Shown: positions 9,486 through 18,266, counted from the stretch's first letter. The stretch: DNA of 64,000 bases from Actinomycetospora succinea (GCF_004363095.1 NZ_SNYO01000005.1:124001-188000); one strand, 5' to 3'. Numbers and translations are program-made. Notes: generated by a model from the letters alone, not told the origin.

Positions 9486-11161
9486 GCTCGATCACCACAC
9501 CCACGCGTAAGGGTGGCGGCCTGGCGATGAAGCTCGCCGGCACCGCCGCCGACGAGGTCGACAGCCGCGTCCACCCCGCGGGCGGCATCCGTCGTCAGAT
9601 CAACAAGGTCTTCCCGACGCACTGGTCCTTCATGCTCGGCGAAGTCGCGATGTACAGCTTCATCGTGCTGCTGATCTCGGGCACCTGGCTGGCGGTCTTC
9701 TACGACCCGTCGATGGCCGAGACCACGTACGAGGGCAGCTACGCCGGCCTCCGTGGCGTCACGGTGTCCATGGCCTACGAGTCCACCGTGAACATCTCGA
9801 TGGACGTGCGCGGCGGCCTGTTCATCCGCCAGGTCCACCACTGGGCGGCGCTGCTGTTCGTCGCCGCGATGATCGCGCACATGATGCGGACGTTCTTCAC
9901 CGGAGCGTTCCGCCGCCCGCGCGAGACCAACTGGGTGCTCGGCGTCGTGCTGCTGCTCACGGGCATGATCGAGGGCTTCCTCGGCTACTCGCTGCCGGAC
10001 GACCTGCTCTCCGGCACGGGCCTGCGCACCGGCCTCTCGGCGATCGTCCTGTCGATCCCGGTCATCGGCACCTGGCTGCACTGGGCGATCCTCGGCGGCG
10101 AGTTCCCCGGGACGATCATCATCCCGCGCCTCTACATCGTCCACGTGTTCCTGCTGCCCGGGATCATCACCGCGGTCATCGCGGTCCACGTGGCGCTCGT
10201 GTGGTTCCAGAAGCACACGCAGTTCCCCGGTCCCGGTCGCACCGAGCGCAACGTCGTCGGCGTCCGCATCCTGCCGACGTTCGCCACCAAGGCCGGCGGC
10301 TTCATGGTCGTCTCGGTCGGCGCGATGGCGATGATGTCGGGCATGTTCCAGATCAACCCGATCTGGAAGCTCGGCCCGTACGACCCGACGCAGGTCTCGG
10401 CCGGCTCGCAGCCCGACTGGTACATGGCGGTGTTCGACGGCGCGGTCCGGCTCTGGCCGTCGTGGGAGATGTACCTGTTCGGCCGGTACACGATCCCGGC
10501 GATCTTCTTCCCGGCCGTGATCGGGATGGGCATCCTCACCACCCTGCTGGCGCTCTATCCGTTGATCGAGCGCAAGCTGACCGGCGACGACGCCCACCAC
10601 AACCTGCTGCAGCGTCCGCGCGACGTCCCGGTCCGCACGGCGACCGGGATGATGGCCATGACGTTCTACTTCTGGCTCGTCCTGGCCTGCGGCAACGACA
10701 TCTTCGCCTACACGTTCGACATCTCCCTGAACGTGATGACGTGGATCGGGCGCATCGGCCTGCTCATCCTGCCGCCGTTCGTGTACTTCGCGACCTACCG
10801 CATCTGCCTGGGCCTCCAGCGCAGCGACCGCGAGGTGCTCGAGCACGGCATCGAGACCGGGCACATCAAGCGGCTGCCGCACGGCGAGTTCATCGAGGTG
10901 CACCAGCCCCTCGGCGGCGTCGACGAGCACGGGCACGCCATCCCGCTCGAGTACCAGGGCGCCAAGGTGCCCAAGCGGATGAACGACCTCGGCTCCGCCG
11001 GCACGCCGCTCAAGGGCGGCTGGTTCCGCCCCGACCCGCCCGAGGAGCAGGACGCCCTCGGCGGCGGCGGCGGCAAGGACCCGCTGCAGGTCGAGCCGGG
11101 CGGCGACCGCGAGCTCGCCGGTCGCCCGGACGCCGGTCGTCCGCGCGACATCCAGGAGTAG
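9482..11161 (+). CDS. qcrB: Menaquinol-cytochrome c reductase cytochrome b subunit
   Basis: A 559-aa cytochrome b binding two b haems and the quinol sites; in mycobacteria it is the target of Q203 and related inhibitors. Haem-ligand regions are visible as [20 protein letters not shown] (His119/120 and His of IAHMM) and [19 protein letters not shown]. About eight hydrophobic helices precede a soluble C-terminal extension of roughly 120 residues rich in Gly/Asp/Glu ([15 protein letters not shown]), as in other actinobacteria. ATG 9482 sits in the ATGA overlap with qcrA. It is the last gene of the operon; a strong hairpin begins 17 bp after the stop codon. Confidence 0.97.
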   Translation: MSSITTPTRKGGGLAMKLAGTAADEVDSRVHPAGGIRRQINKVFPTHWSFMLGEVAMYSFIVLLISGTWLAVFYDPSMAETTYEGSYAGLRGVTVSMAYESTVNISMDVRGGLFIRQVHHWAALLFVAAMIAHMMRTFFTGAFRRPRETNWVLGVVLLLTGMIEGFLGYSLPDDLLSGTGLRTGLSAIVLSIPVIGTWLHWAILGGEFPGTIIIPRLYIVHVFLLPGIITAVIAVHVALVWFQKHTQFPGPGRTERNVVGVRILPTFATKAGGFMVVSVGAMAMMSGMFQINPIWKLGPYDPTQVSAGSQPDWYMAVFDGAVRLWPSWEMYLFGRYTIPAIFFPAVIGMGILTTLLALYPLIERKLTGDDAHHNLLQRPRDVPVRTATGMMAMTFYFWLVLACGNDIFAYTFDISLNVMTWIGRIGLLILPPFVYFATYRICLGLQRSDREVLEHGIETGHIKRLPHGEFIEVHQPLGGVDEHGHAIPLEYQGAKVPKRMNDLGSAGTPLKGGWFRPDPPEEQDALGGGGGKDPLQVEPGGDRELAGRPDAGRPRDIQE

Positions 11162-11178
11162 GCACCGAGCACGACCCT

Positions 11179-11217
11179 CGACGGGCCGGGAGCGTCACCG
11201 ACGCTCCCGGCCCGTCG
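11179..11217 (+). terminator. Strong hairpin terminator after qcrB
   Basis: Perfect 17-bp stem: 11179-11195 (CGACGGGCCGGGAGCGT) pairs with 11201-11217 around the loop CACCG. No U-tract follows, as is common for actinobacterial terminators. It ends the ctaE-qcrCAB operon. Confidence 0.9.
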
Positions 11218-11341
11218 TCGTTCGTTCGGGGGTGCGCGTGTCCCGGTGCGAGCGATGCGGCATCGCTGACGTGTGACGCCAGGATCGCCACATGCTCACT
11301 CGCGCGACACGCCGCGAGGAGCGCCTAACGCACGGGGTGGT

Positions 11342-11375
11342 GTCAGCGTGGCGGCCACGCTGACGTTCAACGTCA
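11342..11375. repeat. Two overlapping inverted repeats
   Basis: GTCAGCGTGG (11342-11351) pairs with CCACGCTGAC (11355-11364) around CGG. The right arm then begins a second palindrome, TGACGTT-C-AACGTCA (11361-11375). The arrangement could form alternative hairpins or be a protein-binding site. No regulator gene is adjacent, so the role is unknown. Confidence 0.6.
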
Positions 11376-11580
11376 GGGAATCCGCCGGCTCGATCGGCGC
11401 ACGAGGGCCTCGAGGACACGCGCTCCCCCGTGACGTGGGGCCCGACAGCCATGATCAGGGGCGTCCTGGTGCACATGTCGCGGCGCGCGAGGTCGATGGC
11501 GTCGCCCTTGATCTCCGGCAGACTGGTCGCTCGTCCCTCGTCGCGCCCACGAGCATCGCGTCACCCAGGCCCCAGCCAGT

Positions 11581-11633
11581 GGAGCGAACGCGCCGTTCGC
11601 TGCTTCTCGGCGAGCGAACGGCGCGTTCGCTCC
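11581..11633. repeat. Long palindrome, repeat family B (divergent member)
   Basis: Arms 11581-11601 and 11613-11633 are a perfect 21-bp inverted repeat (GGAGCGAACGCGCCGTTCGC then T) around an 11-nt loop containing GCTTCTCGG. It shares GAACGGCGC and GCTGCTTC with the palindromes at 31771-31821 and 46693-46739 and is probably a diverged member of the same family. Confidence 0.75.
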
Positions 11634-11748
11634 CACCCGGCATCCGCGAAGCCTCGCCAGCACCGAGGGGCAAAACCGACACCCCGCGAGCCCCGCCGGC
11701 CCCGCAGAACGCATCTCAGGCCCCCGGACGACGCCCCCGGACACACGA

Positions 11749-11779
11749 CGGCCCCGCTCCGACGGGCGGAGCGGGGCCG
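11749..11779 (-). terminator. Hairpin terminator after ctaF
   Basis: Perfect 12-bp stem CGGCCCCGCTCC (11749-11760) with its complement at 11768-11779 and a 7-nt loop. It lies 21 bp past the ctaF stop codon on the minus strand and ends the ctaC-ctaF unit. Confidence 0.85.
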
Positions 11780-11800
11780 GGCGTCAGGAACGACCGAGGC

Positions 11801-12199
11801 TCAGTGCGCCTCGGGCCCCGCGTGGTACTCGAAGACGAGGCCGCAGATGGCGATGATCAGGCCGATGCCGGCGAGGACAATCAGCCACCACTGCCACAGG
11901 GCGATGCCGAGGCCCGTCATGGCGGTGCCGCCGGCGACGGCGATGGGCCAGTAGCTGCCGGGGCTGAAGAAGCCCAGGTCGCCGGCGCCGTCGGAGACCT
12001 CGGCCTCCGGGTTGTCCTCGGGGCGCTCCTCGAGGCGGCGCGCCACGAAGCGGAAGTACGTCCCGATGATCAGGGTGAGGCCGCCGGTGAGCGTCAGGGC
12101 GACGATGCCGACCTCCTCGCCCGAGAGGATGCCGTAGACGATCGCGCAGACGAAGCAGAAGACGGTGAGGATCTCGAAGATGCGGGATTCGACTCTCAT
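11801..12199 (-). CDS. ctaF: Cytochrome c oxidase subunit IV, actinobacterial type
   Basis: A 132-aa membrane protein with four hydrophobic segments (EILTVFCFVCAIVYGILS, VGIVALTLTGGLTLIIGTYF, SYWPIAVAGGTAMTGLGIAL, WWLIVLAGIGLIIAICGLVFEY). It is the small actinobacteria-specific subunit of aa3 oxidase (Rv2199c family), with the typical central acidic linker (RPEDNPEAEVSDGAGDLGFFSPGSYWP) between helix pairs. The ATG start at 12199 has GTGAGGA upstream. It lies 7 bp after the ctaC stop on the same strand, so the two are co-transcribed. It stabilises the oxidase within the bcc-aa3 supercomplex. Confidence 0.93.
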   Translation of the reverse strand: MRVESRIFEILTVFCFVCAIVYGILSGEEVGIVALTLTGGLTLIIGTYFRFVARRLEERPEDNPEAEVSDGAGDLGFFSPGSYWPIAVAGGTAMTGLGIALWQWWLIVLAGIGLIIAICGLVFEYHAGPEAH

Positions 12200-12206
12200 C
12201 GGGTCC

Positions 12207-13151
12207 TCACTTGACGGCGATCTGCGACGTGGGGCTCTGGTCGAACGTCGGCGTCGTGATGGCCTGCGGGGCGCACAGCTCGCCGCAGTTCATCGCCGCC
12301 AGGGCGTCCGGGGTGGTGTAGCCCTGCCCGGTCTGCGGGTTGACCTGGCCGCGCAGCCGCAGGAACTGGTCGAACTGTGCCGGCGGCAGGGCGCGGACCT
12401 CGAAGTTCATCATCGAGTGGTACGCGCCGCAGAACTCGGCGCACCGGCCGACGAAGGCACCGGGGCGTTCGATCCGGTCGATCACCCAGGTGTTCTTCTG
12501 GTCGTTCTCCTCCGGGTTCGGCATGACGTCGCGCTTGAACAGGAACTCCGGCACCCAGAACGAGTGGATGACGTCCTGCGAGTGCTGCGTGAACGCGATC
12601 GGCCGGTCGGTCGGCAGCACGAGCAGCGGCACCTGGGTGGTGGAGCCGACCACGGAGGCCGGTTCCCCGTTCGGGGCCGGGGTCTCGGGGTAGGCGAACT
12701 CCCAGTTCCACTGGAACCCGATGACGTCGATCTTCAGCTCGTCGCCCGACGCCTCCCGGTCGACCACGTTCTGGACGACGACCGTGAAGTAGAAGAGCAC
12801 CGCGACGATGACCAGCGGGACGACCGTGAGCACCAGCTCGAGCGGCAGGTTGTACTGGAACTGCCGCGGGAGGTCGGACTCGCCGGCCTTCTTGCGGTGG
12901 AACGCGACGGTCCAGGCCGTCGCCCCCCAGACGAGGACGCCGACGATGAGCGCGGCGACCGCGGCCCAGGTCCACAGGGTGCGCATCTGCGTGGCCTCGG
13001 GCGTCACGCCGACGGGCCAGCCGAAGCGCAGGACCTCGTCGACGGAGCAGCCGGAGGTGGTCAGGGCAACGGCCACGGCCGCCACGGCGAGGCCCACGGC
13101 CCGGCGCGCGCGGCCGGTGCTGCTCCGGACCGGCGTCCCATCTCGGCGCAC
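12207..13151 (-). CDS. ctaC: Cytochrome c oxidase subunit II (lipoprotein)
   Basis: A 314-aa CuA-bearing subunit. The N-terminus has a lipoprotein signal ending in LTTSGC (lipobox Cys), followed by two transmembrane helices (LWTWAAVAALIVGVLVWGA and LVLTVVPLVIVAVLFYFTVV). The extracytoplasmic cupredoxin domain contains VIHSFWVPEF and the binuclear copper motif CAEFCGAYHSMM. GTG 13151 is chosen because it places a short Arg-rich n-region before the signal core and has GGAAGG upstream; the longest ORF starts at 13280 but its first 43 residues look non-coding. Divergent from asnB with 265 bp between the starts, where the promoters of both must lie. Confidence 0.93.
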   Translation of the reverse strand: MRRDGTPVRSSTGRARRAVGLAVAAVAVALTTSGCSVDEVLRFGWPVGVTPEATQMRTLWTWAAVAALIVGVLVWGATAWTVAFHRKKAGESDLPRQFQYNLPLELVLTVVPLVIVAVLFYFTVVVQNVVDREASGDELKIDVIGFQWNWEFAYPETPAPNGEPASVVGSTTQVPLLVLPTDRPIAFTQHSQDVIHSFWVPEFLFKRDVMPNPEENDQKNTWVIDRIERPGAFVGRCAEFCGAYHSMMNFEVRALPPAQFDQFLRLRGQVNPQTGQGYTTPDALAAMNCGELCAPQAITTPTFDQSPTSQIAVK

Positions 13152-13416
13152 TGCTGGCTGCCTTCCTTCTCGGGCGGTGCCCCCACGTCCGCGCTGGTCG
13201 TACAGCCCGGCGTCGGCGTGGTGAGCGGCCCGGCGGACCCGGGCCCCGACGTCGGTGCGGAGACTAGCCGAGCCAGCCACTACGCGCTGTCGGAGGGGCG
13301 CGGCGCGTCCCCCCGCAGGGCGTCACCGGAGCGATCACGCGGGGTCGTCATACTGGCCCGGGCCCGGCCCGTCCGGGTGCCAGGGCGACCCCGGAACCGG
13401 AGGTGTCAGCGGACGC

Positions 13417-15324
13417 GTGTGCGGCCTGATGGGATTGATCACGTCCGACGGTGAGGCGCCGGCCCGCGCGGAGGCGGTGCGGGAGAGCCTCACGTGCATG
13501 CGCCACCGCGGCCCGGACGAGTCCGGCGAGTGGCACGACGGCGACGTGGTGCTCGGCTTCAACCGGCTGTCCATCATCGACGTCGAGGGCTCGCACCAGC
13601 CCCTGACGTACGCGAGCGACCGCTACCGCATCGTCTTCAACGGCGAGATCTACAACTACCTCGAGCTGCGCGAGGAGCTCGCCCGCGACCACGGCGCCCG
13701 GTTCGTCACCGACGGGGACACCGAGGCCATCGTCGCCGCGTACCACGTGTGGGGCGCCGACGCGGTCCGCCGGCTGCGCGGCATGTTCGCGTTCCTCATC
13801 TGGGACACCCAGGAGCGCGTCCTGTTCGGCGCCCGCGACCCGTTCGGCATCAAGCCCCTCTTCGTCGCCGCCGGCCCGCACGGGGTCGCGTTCGCGAGCG
13901 AGAAGAAGAGCCTCCTCGAGCTGGCGACGGCGCTCGGCGAGCCCACGACGGCGCCGGACCCGACCGCCCTGCAGCACTACCTGCAGCTCCAGTACGTCCC
14001 CGAGCCCCTTACGCTGCACCGCACGATCCGGCGCGTCGAGTCCGGGACGAGCTTCACGGTCTCCCCCGGCGAGCCGATGACCGCCGAGCGCTACTTCGTC
14101 CCGCAGTTCGACGAGAAGCCCGTCGACGACGAGACGCGCCTGCACCACGAGATCACCGAGGTCCTCCGCGACTCGGTGGCCAAGCACATGCGCGCCGACG
14201 TCACGGTCGGCGCGTTCCTCTCCGGCGGCGTCGACTCGACGGCCATCGCGGCGCTCGCCCGCGAGCACAACCCGGACCTCATCACCTTCACCACCGGCTT
14301 CGCGCGCGAGGGCTACTCCGAGGTCGACGTCGCGCGCGAGTCCGCCGAGGCGATCGGGGTGCGGCACGTCGTCCGGGAGGTCACCGCCCAGGAGATGATG
14401 GACGCGCTGCCGCTCATCGTCTGGTACCTGGACGACCCGGTGGCCGACCCCGCGCTGGTCCCCCTGTGGTTCGTGGCCCGCGAGGCCCGCAAGCACGTCA
14501 AGGTCGTGCTCTCCGGCGAGGGCGCCGACGAGCTCTTCGGCGGCTACACCATCTACAAGGAGCCGATCTCCCTCGCGCCGTTCGAGAAGCTGCCCGGGGC
14601 GGTGCGCAAGCTCGCCGGCGCGCTCTCGTCCCGGCTGCCCGACGGCATGCGCGGCAAGGACCTGCTGCGCCGCGGCGCGCTCCCCCTCGAGGAGCGCTAC
14701 TACGGCAACGCGCGGATCTTCCGCAAGGACCAGCTCGCGGCCGTCCTGCGCGGCCACGACCCGGGCCTGTCCCACGTCGACGTCACCGCCCCGCTCTACG
14801 CCGACTCGGGCACCTGGGACCCGGTGGCGCGGATGCAGCACGTCGACCTGTTCACGTGGCTGCGCGGCGACATCCTCGTCAAGGCCGACAAGATGACGAT
14901 GGCCAACTCGCTCGAGCTGCGCGTGCCGTTCCTCGACCGCGAGGTGTTCGAGGTCGCGTCGCACCTGCCCACCGAGCAGAAGGTCGCGCACGGCACCACG
15001 AAGTACGCGCTGCGCCGGGCGATCGACGGCATCGTGCCCCCGCACGTGCTGAACCGGCGGAAGCTCGGGTTCCCGGTGCCGATCCGCTACTGGCTCGCGA
15101 ACGACATGCTCGACTGGGCGCGCCAGATCGTCCGCGACTCGCAGACCGACGCGATCCTCGACAAGGCGGCCGTCCTGCGGCTCATCGACGAGCACCGCGC
15201 CGGCCCCGTCGACCACTCGCGCCGCATCTGGACGCTGCTGGTGTTCATGCTCTGGCACGGCATCTTCGTCGAGCAGCGCATCCGCCCGGAGATCCCGGAG
15301 CCCAACTACCCGGTGTATGCGTGA
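13417..15324 (+). CDS. asnB: Asparagine synthase (glutamine-hydrolysing)
   Basis: A 635-aa class II amidotransferase that makes asparagine from aspartate, glutamine and ATP. The start is GTG 13417, immediately followed by TGC, so the processed N-terminal nucleophile Cys2 (CGLMGLI) is intact. Glutaminase features include MRHRGPDESG, FNRLSIID and VFNGEIYNYLELR. The synthetase domain begins with the ATP loop LSGGVDSTAIAAL and includes SGEGADELFGGY. The M. tuberculosis orthologue Rv2201 (about 652 aa) is in the same position; the wider AsnB family in actinobacteria also includes enzymes that amidate cell-wall diaminopimelate, so a wall-modifying role cannot be excluded from sequence alone. Confidence 0.94.
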   Translation: MCGLMGLITSDGEAPARAEAVRESLTCMRHRGPDESGEWHDGDVVLGFNRLSIIDVEGSHQPLTYASDRYRIVFNGEIYNYLELREELARDHGARFVTDGDTEAIVAAYHVWGADAVRRLRGMFAFLIWDTQERVLFGARDPFGIKPLFVAAGPHGVAFASEKKSLLELATALGEPTTAPDPTALQHYLQLQYVPEPLTLHRTIRRVESGTSFTVSPGEPMTAERYFVPQFDEKPVDDETRLHHEITEVLRDSVAKHMRADVTVGAFLSGGVDSTAIAALAREHNPDLITFTTGFAREGYSEVDVARESAEAIGVRHVVREVTAQEMMDALPLIVWYLDDPVADPALVPLWFVAREARKHVKVVLSGEGADELFGGYTIYKEPISLAPFEKLPGAVRKLAGALSSRLPDGMRGKDLLRRGALPLEERYYGNARIFRKDQLAAVLRGHDPGLSHVDVTAPLYADSGTWDPVARMQHVDLFTWLRGDILVKADKMTMANSLELRVPFLDREVFEVASHLPTEQKVAHGTTKYALRRAIDGIVPPHVLNRRKLGFPVPIRYWLANDMLDWARQIVRDSQTDAILDKAAVLRLIDEHRAGPVDHSRRIWTLLVFMLWHGIFVEQRIRPEIPEPNYPVYA

Positions 15325-15419
15325 ACGTGCGCCACGCAACGGTCCGGTCCCGGTCGCGCTGAGTTTCACCTAGGGTCGCAGGTTGGTCCGAAGGACGTAG
15401 TGCGATTCGAGAGGTAGGC

Positions 15420-16406
15420 ATGGACGTACTGGGGATCGGCAACGCCATCGTGGACGTGCTGTTCCGCACGGACGACGACACCATCCGTGCGCACGAGCTG
15501 CCCAAGGGCGGCATGACGCTCATCGACGAGGCCCAGGCCGAGAAGCTCTACACCGAGGCCGGCGACACGACGGAGCGTTCGGGCGGCAGCGTCGCCAACA
15601 CCATCGCCATCGCCGCTGCCCTGGGCGCGGACACCGGCTACGTCGGCAAGGTCTCGGACGACCGTCTCGGCACCTCGTTCACCGAGTCCATCCGCTCGCA
15701 CGGGGTCAAGTTCACGACCCCCGCGCTGTCCGGGAGCCCCGCCACCGCGCGGTGCCTGGTGATGGTGACGGGCGACGGCGAGCGCACCATGAGCACGTTC
15801 CTGGGCGCCTGCACCGCGCTCGGCCCGGACGACATCGAGCAGGACGACGTCGCCGGCAGCAGGGTCAGCCTCATCGAGGGCTACCTCGCCGACACCGAGC
15901 AGGCCCGCAGGACCATCGGCAAGATCGTGGACGCCGCGTCGAAGAGCGAGGCCCGCGTCGGCCTCACGCTGTCCGACGCGGGCTGCGTGGACCGTCACCG
16001 CGAGTACTTCCGCGAGCTGACCCGCGAGAACGTCGAGATCCTCATCGCCGACGAGGACGAGGTCGCGGCGCTGGTCGGGGACGACCCCGTCACCTCGCTG
16101 CTGCGCGGCCACGGCGGCAACTGCGAGGTCGTCGTCGTCACCCACGGGCCGAAGGGCTCGACGGTGTACGACGCGGACGGCAGCGTCGAGCAGGTCGGGG
16201 TCCGCGACGCCGACGAGCTCGTCGACACCACCGGCGCGGGCGACGCCTACGCCGGCGGGTTCCTGTACGGCTGGAGCCGCGGGCTCGACCACGCGACGTC
16301 CGGGCGCATCGGCGCCGTCGCGGCGTCGCACGTCGTGGCCCAGCTCGGCGCCCAGCCCCCGGAGGGCCTGCGCGACAAGGTCGCCGCCGAGGTGCCCGGC
16401 ATCTGA
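15420..16406 (+). CDS. PfkB-family carbohydrate/nucleoside kinase (adenosine-kinase-like)
   Basis: A 328-aa PfkB kinase. The N-terminal motif IGNAIVDVLFRTDDD, the glycine pair SGGSVANTIAIAAALG and the C-terminal signature DTTGAGDAYAGGF (catalytic Asp275) are present. The blocks ATARCLVMVTGDGERTM and FLGACTALGPDDIE resemble adenosine kinases of alphaproteobacteria more than the mycobacterial AdoK (Rv2202c), which occupies this slot on the other strand in M. tuberculosis. Substrate is therefore uncertain: adenosine, a sugar or another nucleoside. RBS GAGAGG precedes the ATG. A hairpin terminator separates it from the convergent erpA gene. Confidence 0.85.
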   Translation: MDVLGIGNAIVDVLFRTDDDTIRAHELPKGGMTLIDEAQAEKLYTEAGDTTERSGGSVANTIAIAAALGADTGYVGKVSDDRLGTSFTESIRSHGVKFTTPALSGSPATARCLVMVTGDGERTMSTFLGACTALGPDDIEQDDVAGSRVSLIEGYLADTEQARRTIGKIVDAASKSEARVGLTLSDAGCVDRHREYFRELTRENVEILIADEDEVAALVGDDPVTSLLRGHGGNCEVVVVTHGPKGSTVYDADGSVEQVGVRDADELVDTTGAGDAYAGGFLYGWSRGLDHATSGRIGAVAASHVVAQLGAQPPEGLRDKVAAEVPGI

Positions 16407-16423
16407 CGCCCTGCACACACCAC

Positions 16424-16452
16424 GGCCCCGGACCTCTGCGAGGTCCGGGGCC
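16424..16452. terminator. Bidirectional hairpin between kinase and erpA genes
   Basis: Perfect 13-bp stem GGCCCCGGACCTC (16424-16436) with its complement at 16440-16452 and the loop TGC. It sits between two convergent stop codons and can serve both genes. Confidence 0.9.
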
Positions 16453-16472
16453 GCGTGTCGTTCAGGGGGCGA

Positions 16473-16844
16473 TCAGTTGAAGCTGTCGCCGCAGGCGCAC
16501 GACCCACCCGCGTTGGGGTTGTCGATGGTGAAGCCCTGCTTCTCGATGGTGTCGACGAAGTCGATGACCGCACCCTGGAGGTACGGCGCGCTCATGCGGT
16601 CGACCGACACGGTCAGGCCGTTGAAGTCGACCTGGAGGTCGCCGTCCAGGCTGCGGTCGTCGAAGAACAGCTGGTAGCGCAGGCCCGCGCAGCCACCGGG
16701 CTGCACGGCGATCCGCAGCGACATGTCGTTGCGGCCCTCCTGGTCGAGCAGGGCCTTCGCCTTCCCTGCCGCGGAGTCGGTCAGCTCCACGCCGTGCGGC
16801 TTGGTCTCGGCCTCGGTCGGCGCGGCGGGGTTCTCGACGGTCAT
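16473..16844 (-). CDS. erpA: A-type iron-sulfur carrier (HesB/IscA/ErpA family)
   Basis: A 123-aa protein that carries Fe-S clusters to target apoproteins. The three conserved cysteines are present: Cys52 in PGGCAGLRY, and Cys116 and Cys118 in GGSCACGDSF. ATG 16844 is chosen because GGGAG stands 6 nt upstream (AGGGAGAACC); the longer ORF to 17006 has no such site. The first 18 residues are a variable acidic tail. The orthologue Rv2204c lies at the same place in M. tuberculosis. Likely clients in this window include LipA and the Rieske protein, both of which need Fe-S clusters; this is inference from biochemistry, not sequence. Confidence 0.94.
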   Translation of the reverse strand: MTVENPAAPTEAETKPHGVELTDSAAGKAKALLDQEGRNDMSLRIAVQPGGCAGLRYQLFFDDRSLDGDLQVDFNGLTVSVDRMSAPYLQGAVIDFVDTIEKQGFTIDNPNAGGSCACGDSFN

Positions 16845-17016
16845 GGTTCTCCCTTGAGCTCCCGGGACGGACGTTGTGCACTCGCTCGACGGGCACAACC
16901 CGGTCGCGGTGCCGTGTGTTCCCTCGGGGTCCGGATACCCGGCCCCGCGGCCTGATCCCATCGTCGCACACCGTGGGCGGTGCTTCATGCGAGCGCGCTC
17001 ACGCACCGTCTCTCGG

Positions 17017-17045
17017 GGTCGAGCTCACGCTTCGCTTCGTCTCCC
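17017..17045 (-). repeat. Dispersed repeat family A, copy 2 (at the glycerate kinase stop)
   Basis: A variant copy with GGTCGAGCTC, then ACGCTTCGCTTCGTCTCC. The stop codon of the glycerate kinase gene (TGA at 17027-17025) and its last few codons (GDGRRSEA) are formed by this element. Confidence 0.6.
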
Positions 17046-18221
17046 GTCACCCGGGGGTCTGTTCCCCCACTTCCGCGCGACACCCGCCGCCAGGTCGGCC
17101 AGCCGCGCGGCGGGTTCCTCCAGCGCTGCCTCCACCGATCCCGCGTCGGCAGCCACCGAATAGGCGCCCTCGAGCCCGGCCTCGAGCGCCTGGTTGCCAC
17201 CGATGTGCACCTGACCGGCCAGCGCGATGCACGGCACGCTCCGCTCGCGGGCGCGGGCGGCGACGACCGAGACGAGCTTGCCGTGCAGCGACTGCTCGTC
17301 GAGGGCGCCCTCGCCGGTGACGACGAGGTCGGCGCGGTCGAGCTCCGCGTCCAGCCCGGCGACGTCGCGGACCAGCTCCCCGCCCGGCACGCGGGTCGCC
17401 CCCAGCGCCGCGAGGGCGGCGCCCAGCCCGCCGGCCGCGCCCGCGCCGGGCTGCGTCGCGAGCCCCGGGAGCCCGCACTCCTCCCCCAGCACGCCGCCCC
17501 ACGTCGTCAACGCCGCGTCGAGGGCCGCGACGGTGTCCTCGTCGGCGCCCTTCTGCGGCCCGAACACGGCCGCGGCGCCCTGGGGCCCGGTCAGCGCGTG
17601 GTCGACGTCGGCCGCGACGACCAGCTCGACGCCGGCGAGGCGCTCGCGGACCCCGGGCAGCCCGACCAGGCGCGCGACCGCCGCCAGTGCGCCCCCGCCG
17701 TCGGGCAGCGGGTCGCCGCGGCCGTCGAGGGGCACCGCGCCGAGCGCGGCGAGCATCCCGGCGCCGCCGTCGGTGCAGGCCGAGCCGCCGAGACCGACGA
17801 CGACCCGCGCGGGCCCCGCCGCGACCGCGGCCCGGACCAGCTCGCCCACGCCCCGGCTCGTCGCGTCCGCGGCCGTCCGCGGGGTGCGCTCGGGCACCAG
17901 GTGCAGGCCGCACGCCGACGCCGACTCCACGTACGCGGTCCTGATGGTCGAGCTCCGCTGCGCTTCGTCTCCAGGCCCGACGAGCTCCAGCCACGTCGCC
18001 GTCGTCGGCTCCCCCAAGGGGCCGGTGACCTCGACGTCGTGCCGGGTGCCGCCACGCGCGGTGTGCAGGACCTCCACGAAGCCCGTGCCGCCGTCGGCGA
18101 GCGGCAGCAGCACGGTCCGGTCGTCGGGGTGCGCGCGCGCCCAGCCCTCCGCCATCGCGGTCGCGGCCTCGGCGGCGGTGAGGCTGCCGCCGAAGGAGTC
18201 GGGGGCGAGCAGAACGCGCAT
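17025..18221 (-). CDS. Glycerate kinase (GlxK/GckA-type 1 family)
   Basis: A 398-aa glycerate kinase phosphorylating D-glycerate. Family blocks are clear: MRVLLAPDSFGGSLTAAEAA, LLPLADGGTGFVEVL, VVGLGGSACTDGGAGMLAALG and TGEGALDEQSLHGKL. ATG 18221 is used. Two oddities stem from dispersed repeat A. First, an in-frame insert of about a dozen residues (GPGDEAQRSSTIR) lies between WLELV and TAYVESASACGL, where other family members have only a short turn. Second, the C-terminal residues and stop codon come from another copy of the repeat. Both insertions keep the reading frame and the core motifs, so the enzyme may still work. The orthologue Rv2205c is in the same position. Confidence 0.9.
   Translation of the reverse strand: MRVLLAPDSFGGSLTAAEAATAMAEGWARAHPDDRTVLLPLADGGTGFVEVLHTARGGTRHDVEVTGPLGEPTTATWLELVGPGDEAQRSSTIRTAYVESASACGLHLVPERTPRTAADATSRGVGELVRAAVAAGPARVVVGLGGSACTDGGAGMLAALGAVPLDGRGDPLPDGGGALAAVARLVGLPGVRERLAGVELVVAADVDHALTGPQGAAAVFGPQKGADEDTVAALDAALTTWGGVLGEECGLPGLATQPGAGAAGGLGAALAALGATRVPGGELVRDVAGLDAELDRADLVVTGEGALDEQSLHGKLVSVVAARARERSVPCIALAGQVHIGGNQALEAGLEGAYSVAADAGSVEAALEEPAARLADLAAGVARKWGNRPPGDGRRSEA
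17946..17972 (-). repeat. Dispersed repeat family A, copy 3 (in-frame insertion in glycerate kinase)
   Basis: The best-matching copy: GGTCGAGCTCCGCTGCGCT followed by TCGTCTCC. It encodes, on the minus strand, the surplus residues DEAQRSSTI inside the glycerate kinase, and so looks like a mobile or spreading short element tolerated in a surface loop. Confidence 0.75.
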
Positions 18222-18266
18222 GCCGATCACGGTAGGGGGTACGCCGCATGTCCTATCCTGGACGGC

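Larger units (their letters stand above)
11218..11748. other. 530-bp intergenic region with palindromes and a possible gene remnant
   Basis: No intact gene is supported between the qcrB and ctaF terminators. It holds two overlapping inverted repeats (11342-11375) and a 21-bp-arm palindrome (11581-11633). On the minus strand at about 11372-11530 there is a protein-like stretch (LPEIKGDAIDLARRDM, then TPLIMAVGPHVTG) that continues in another frame as RVLEALVRRSSRRIP before a stop. This looks like a frameshifted fragment of a gene I do not recognise. The extended ORFs in all frames have atypical composition and no ribosome binding site. Confidence 0.5.

Noticed and set aside
9242..10936. 564-aa open frame antisense to qcrB, rich in His, Arg, Asp and Val
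   Set aside because: Composition is the mirror of membrane-protein codons; no domain or ribosome binding site.
11585..11630. CGAAC...GTTCG pairs in the 11581-11633 palindrome that resemble LexA boxes
   Set aside because: Half-sites are 5 nt apart rather than the required 4, and the sequence is explained by the family B palindrome.
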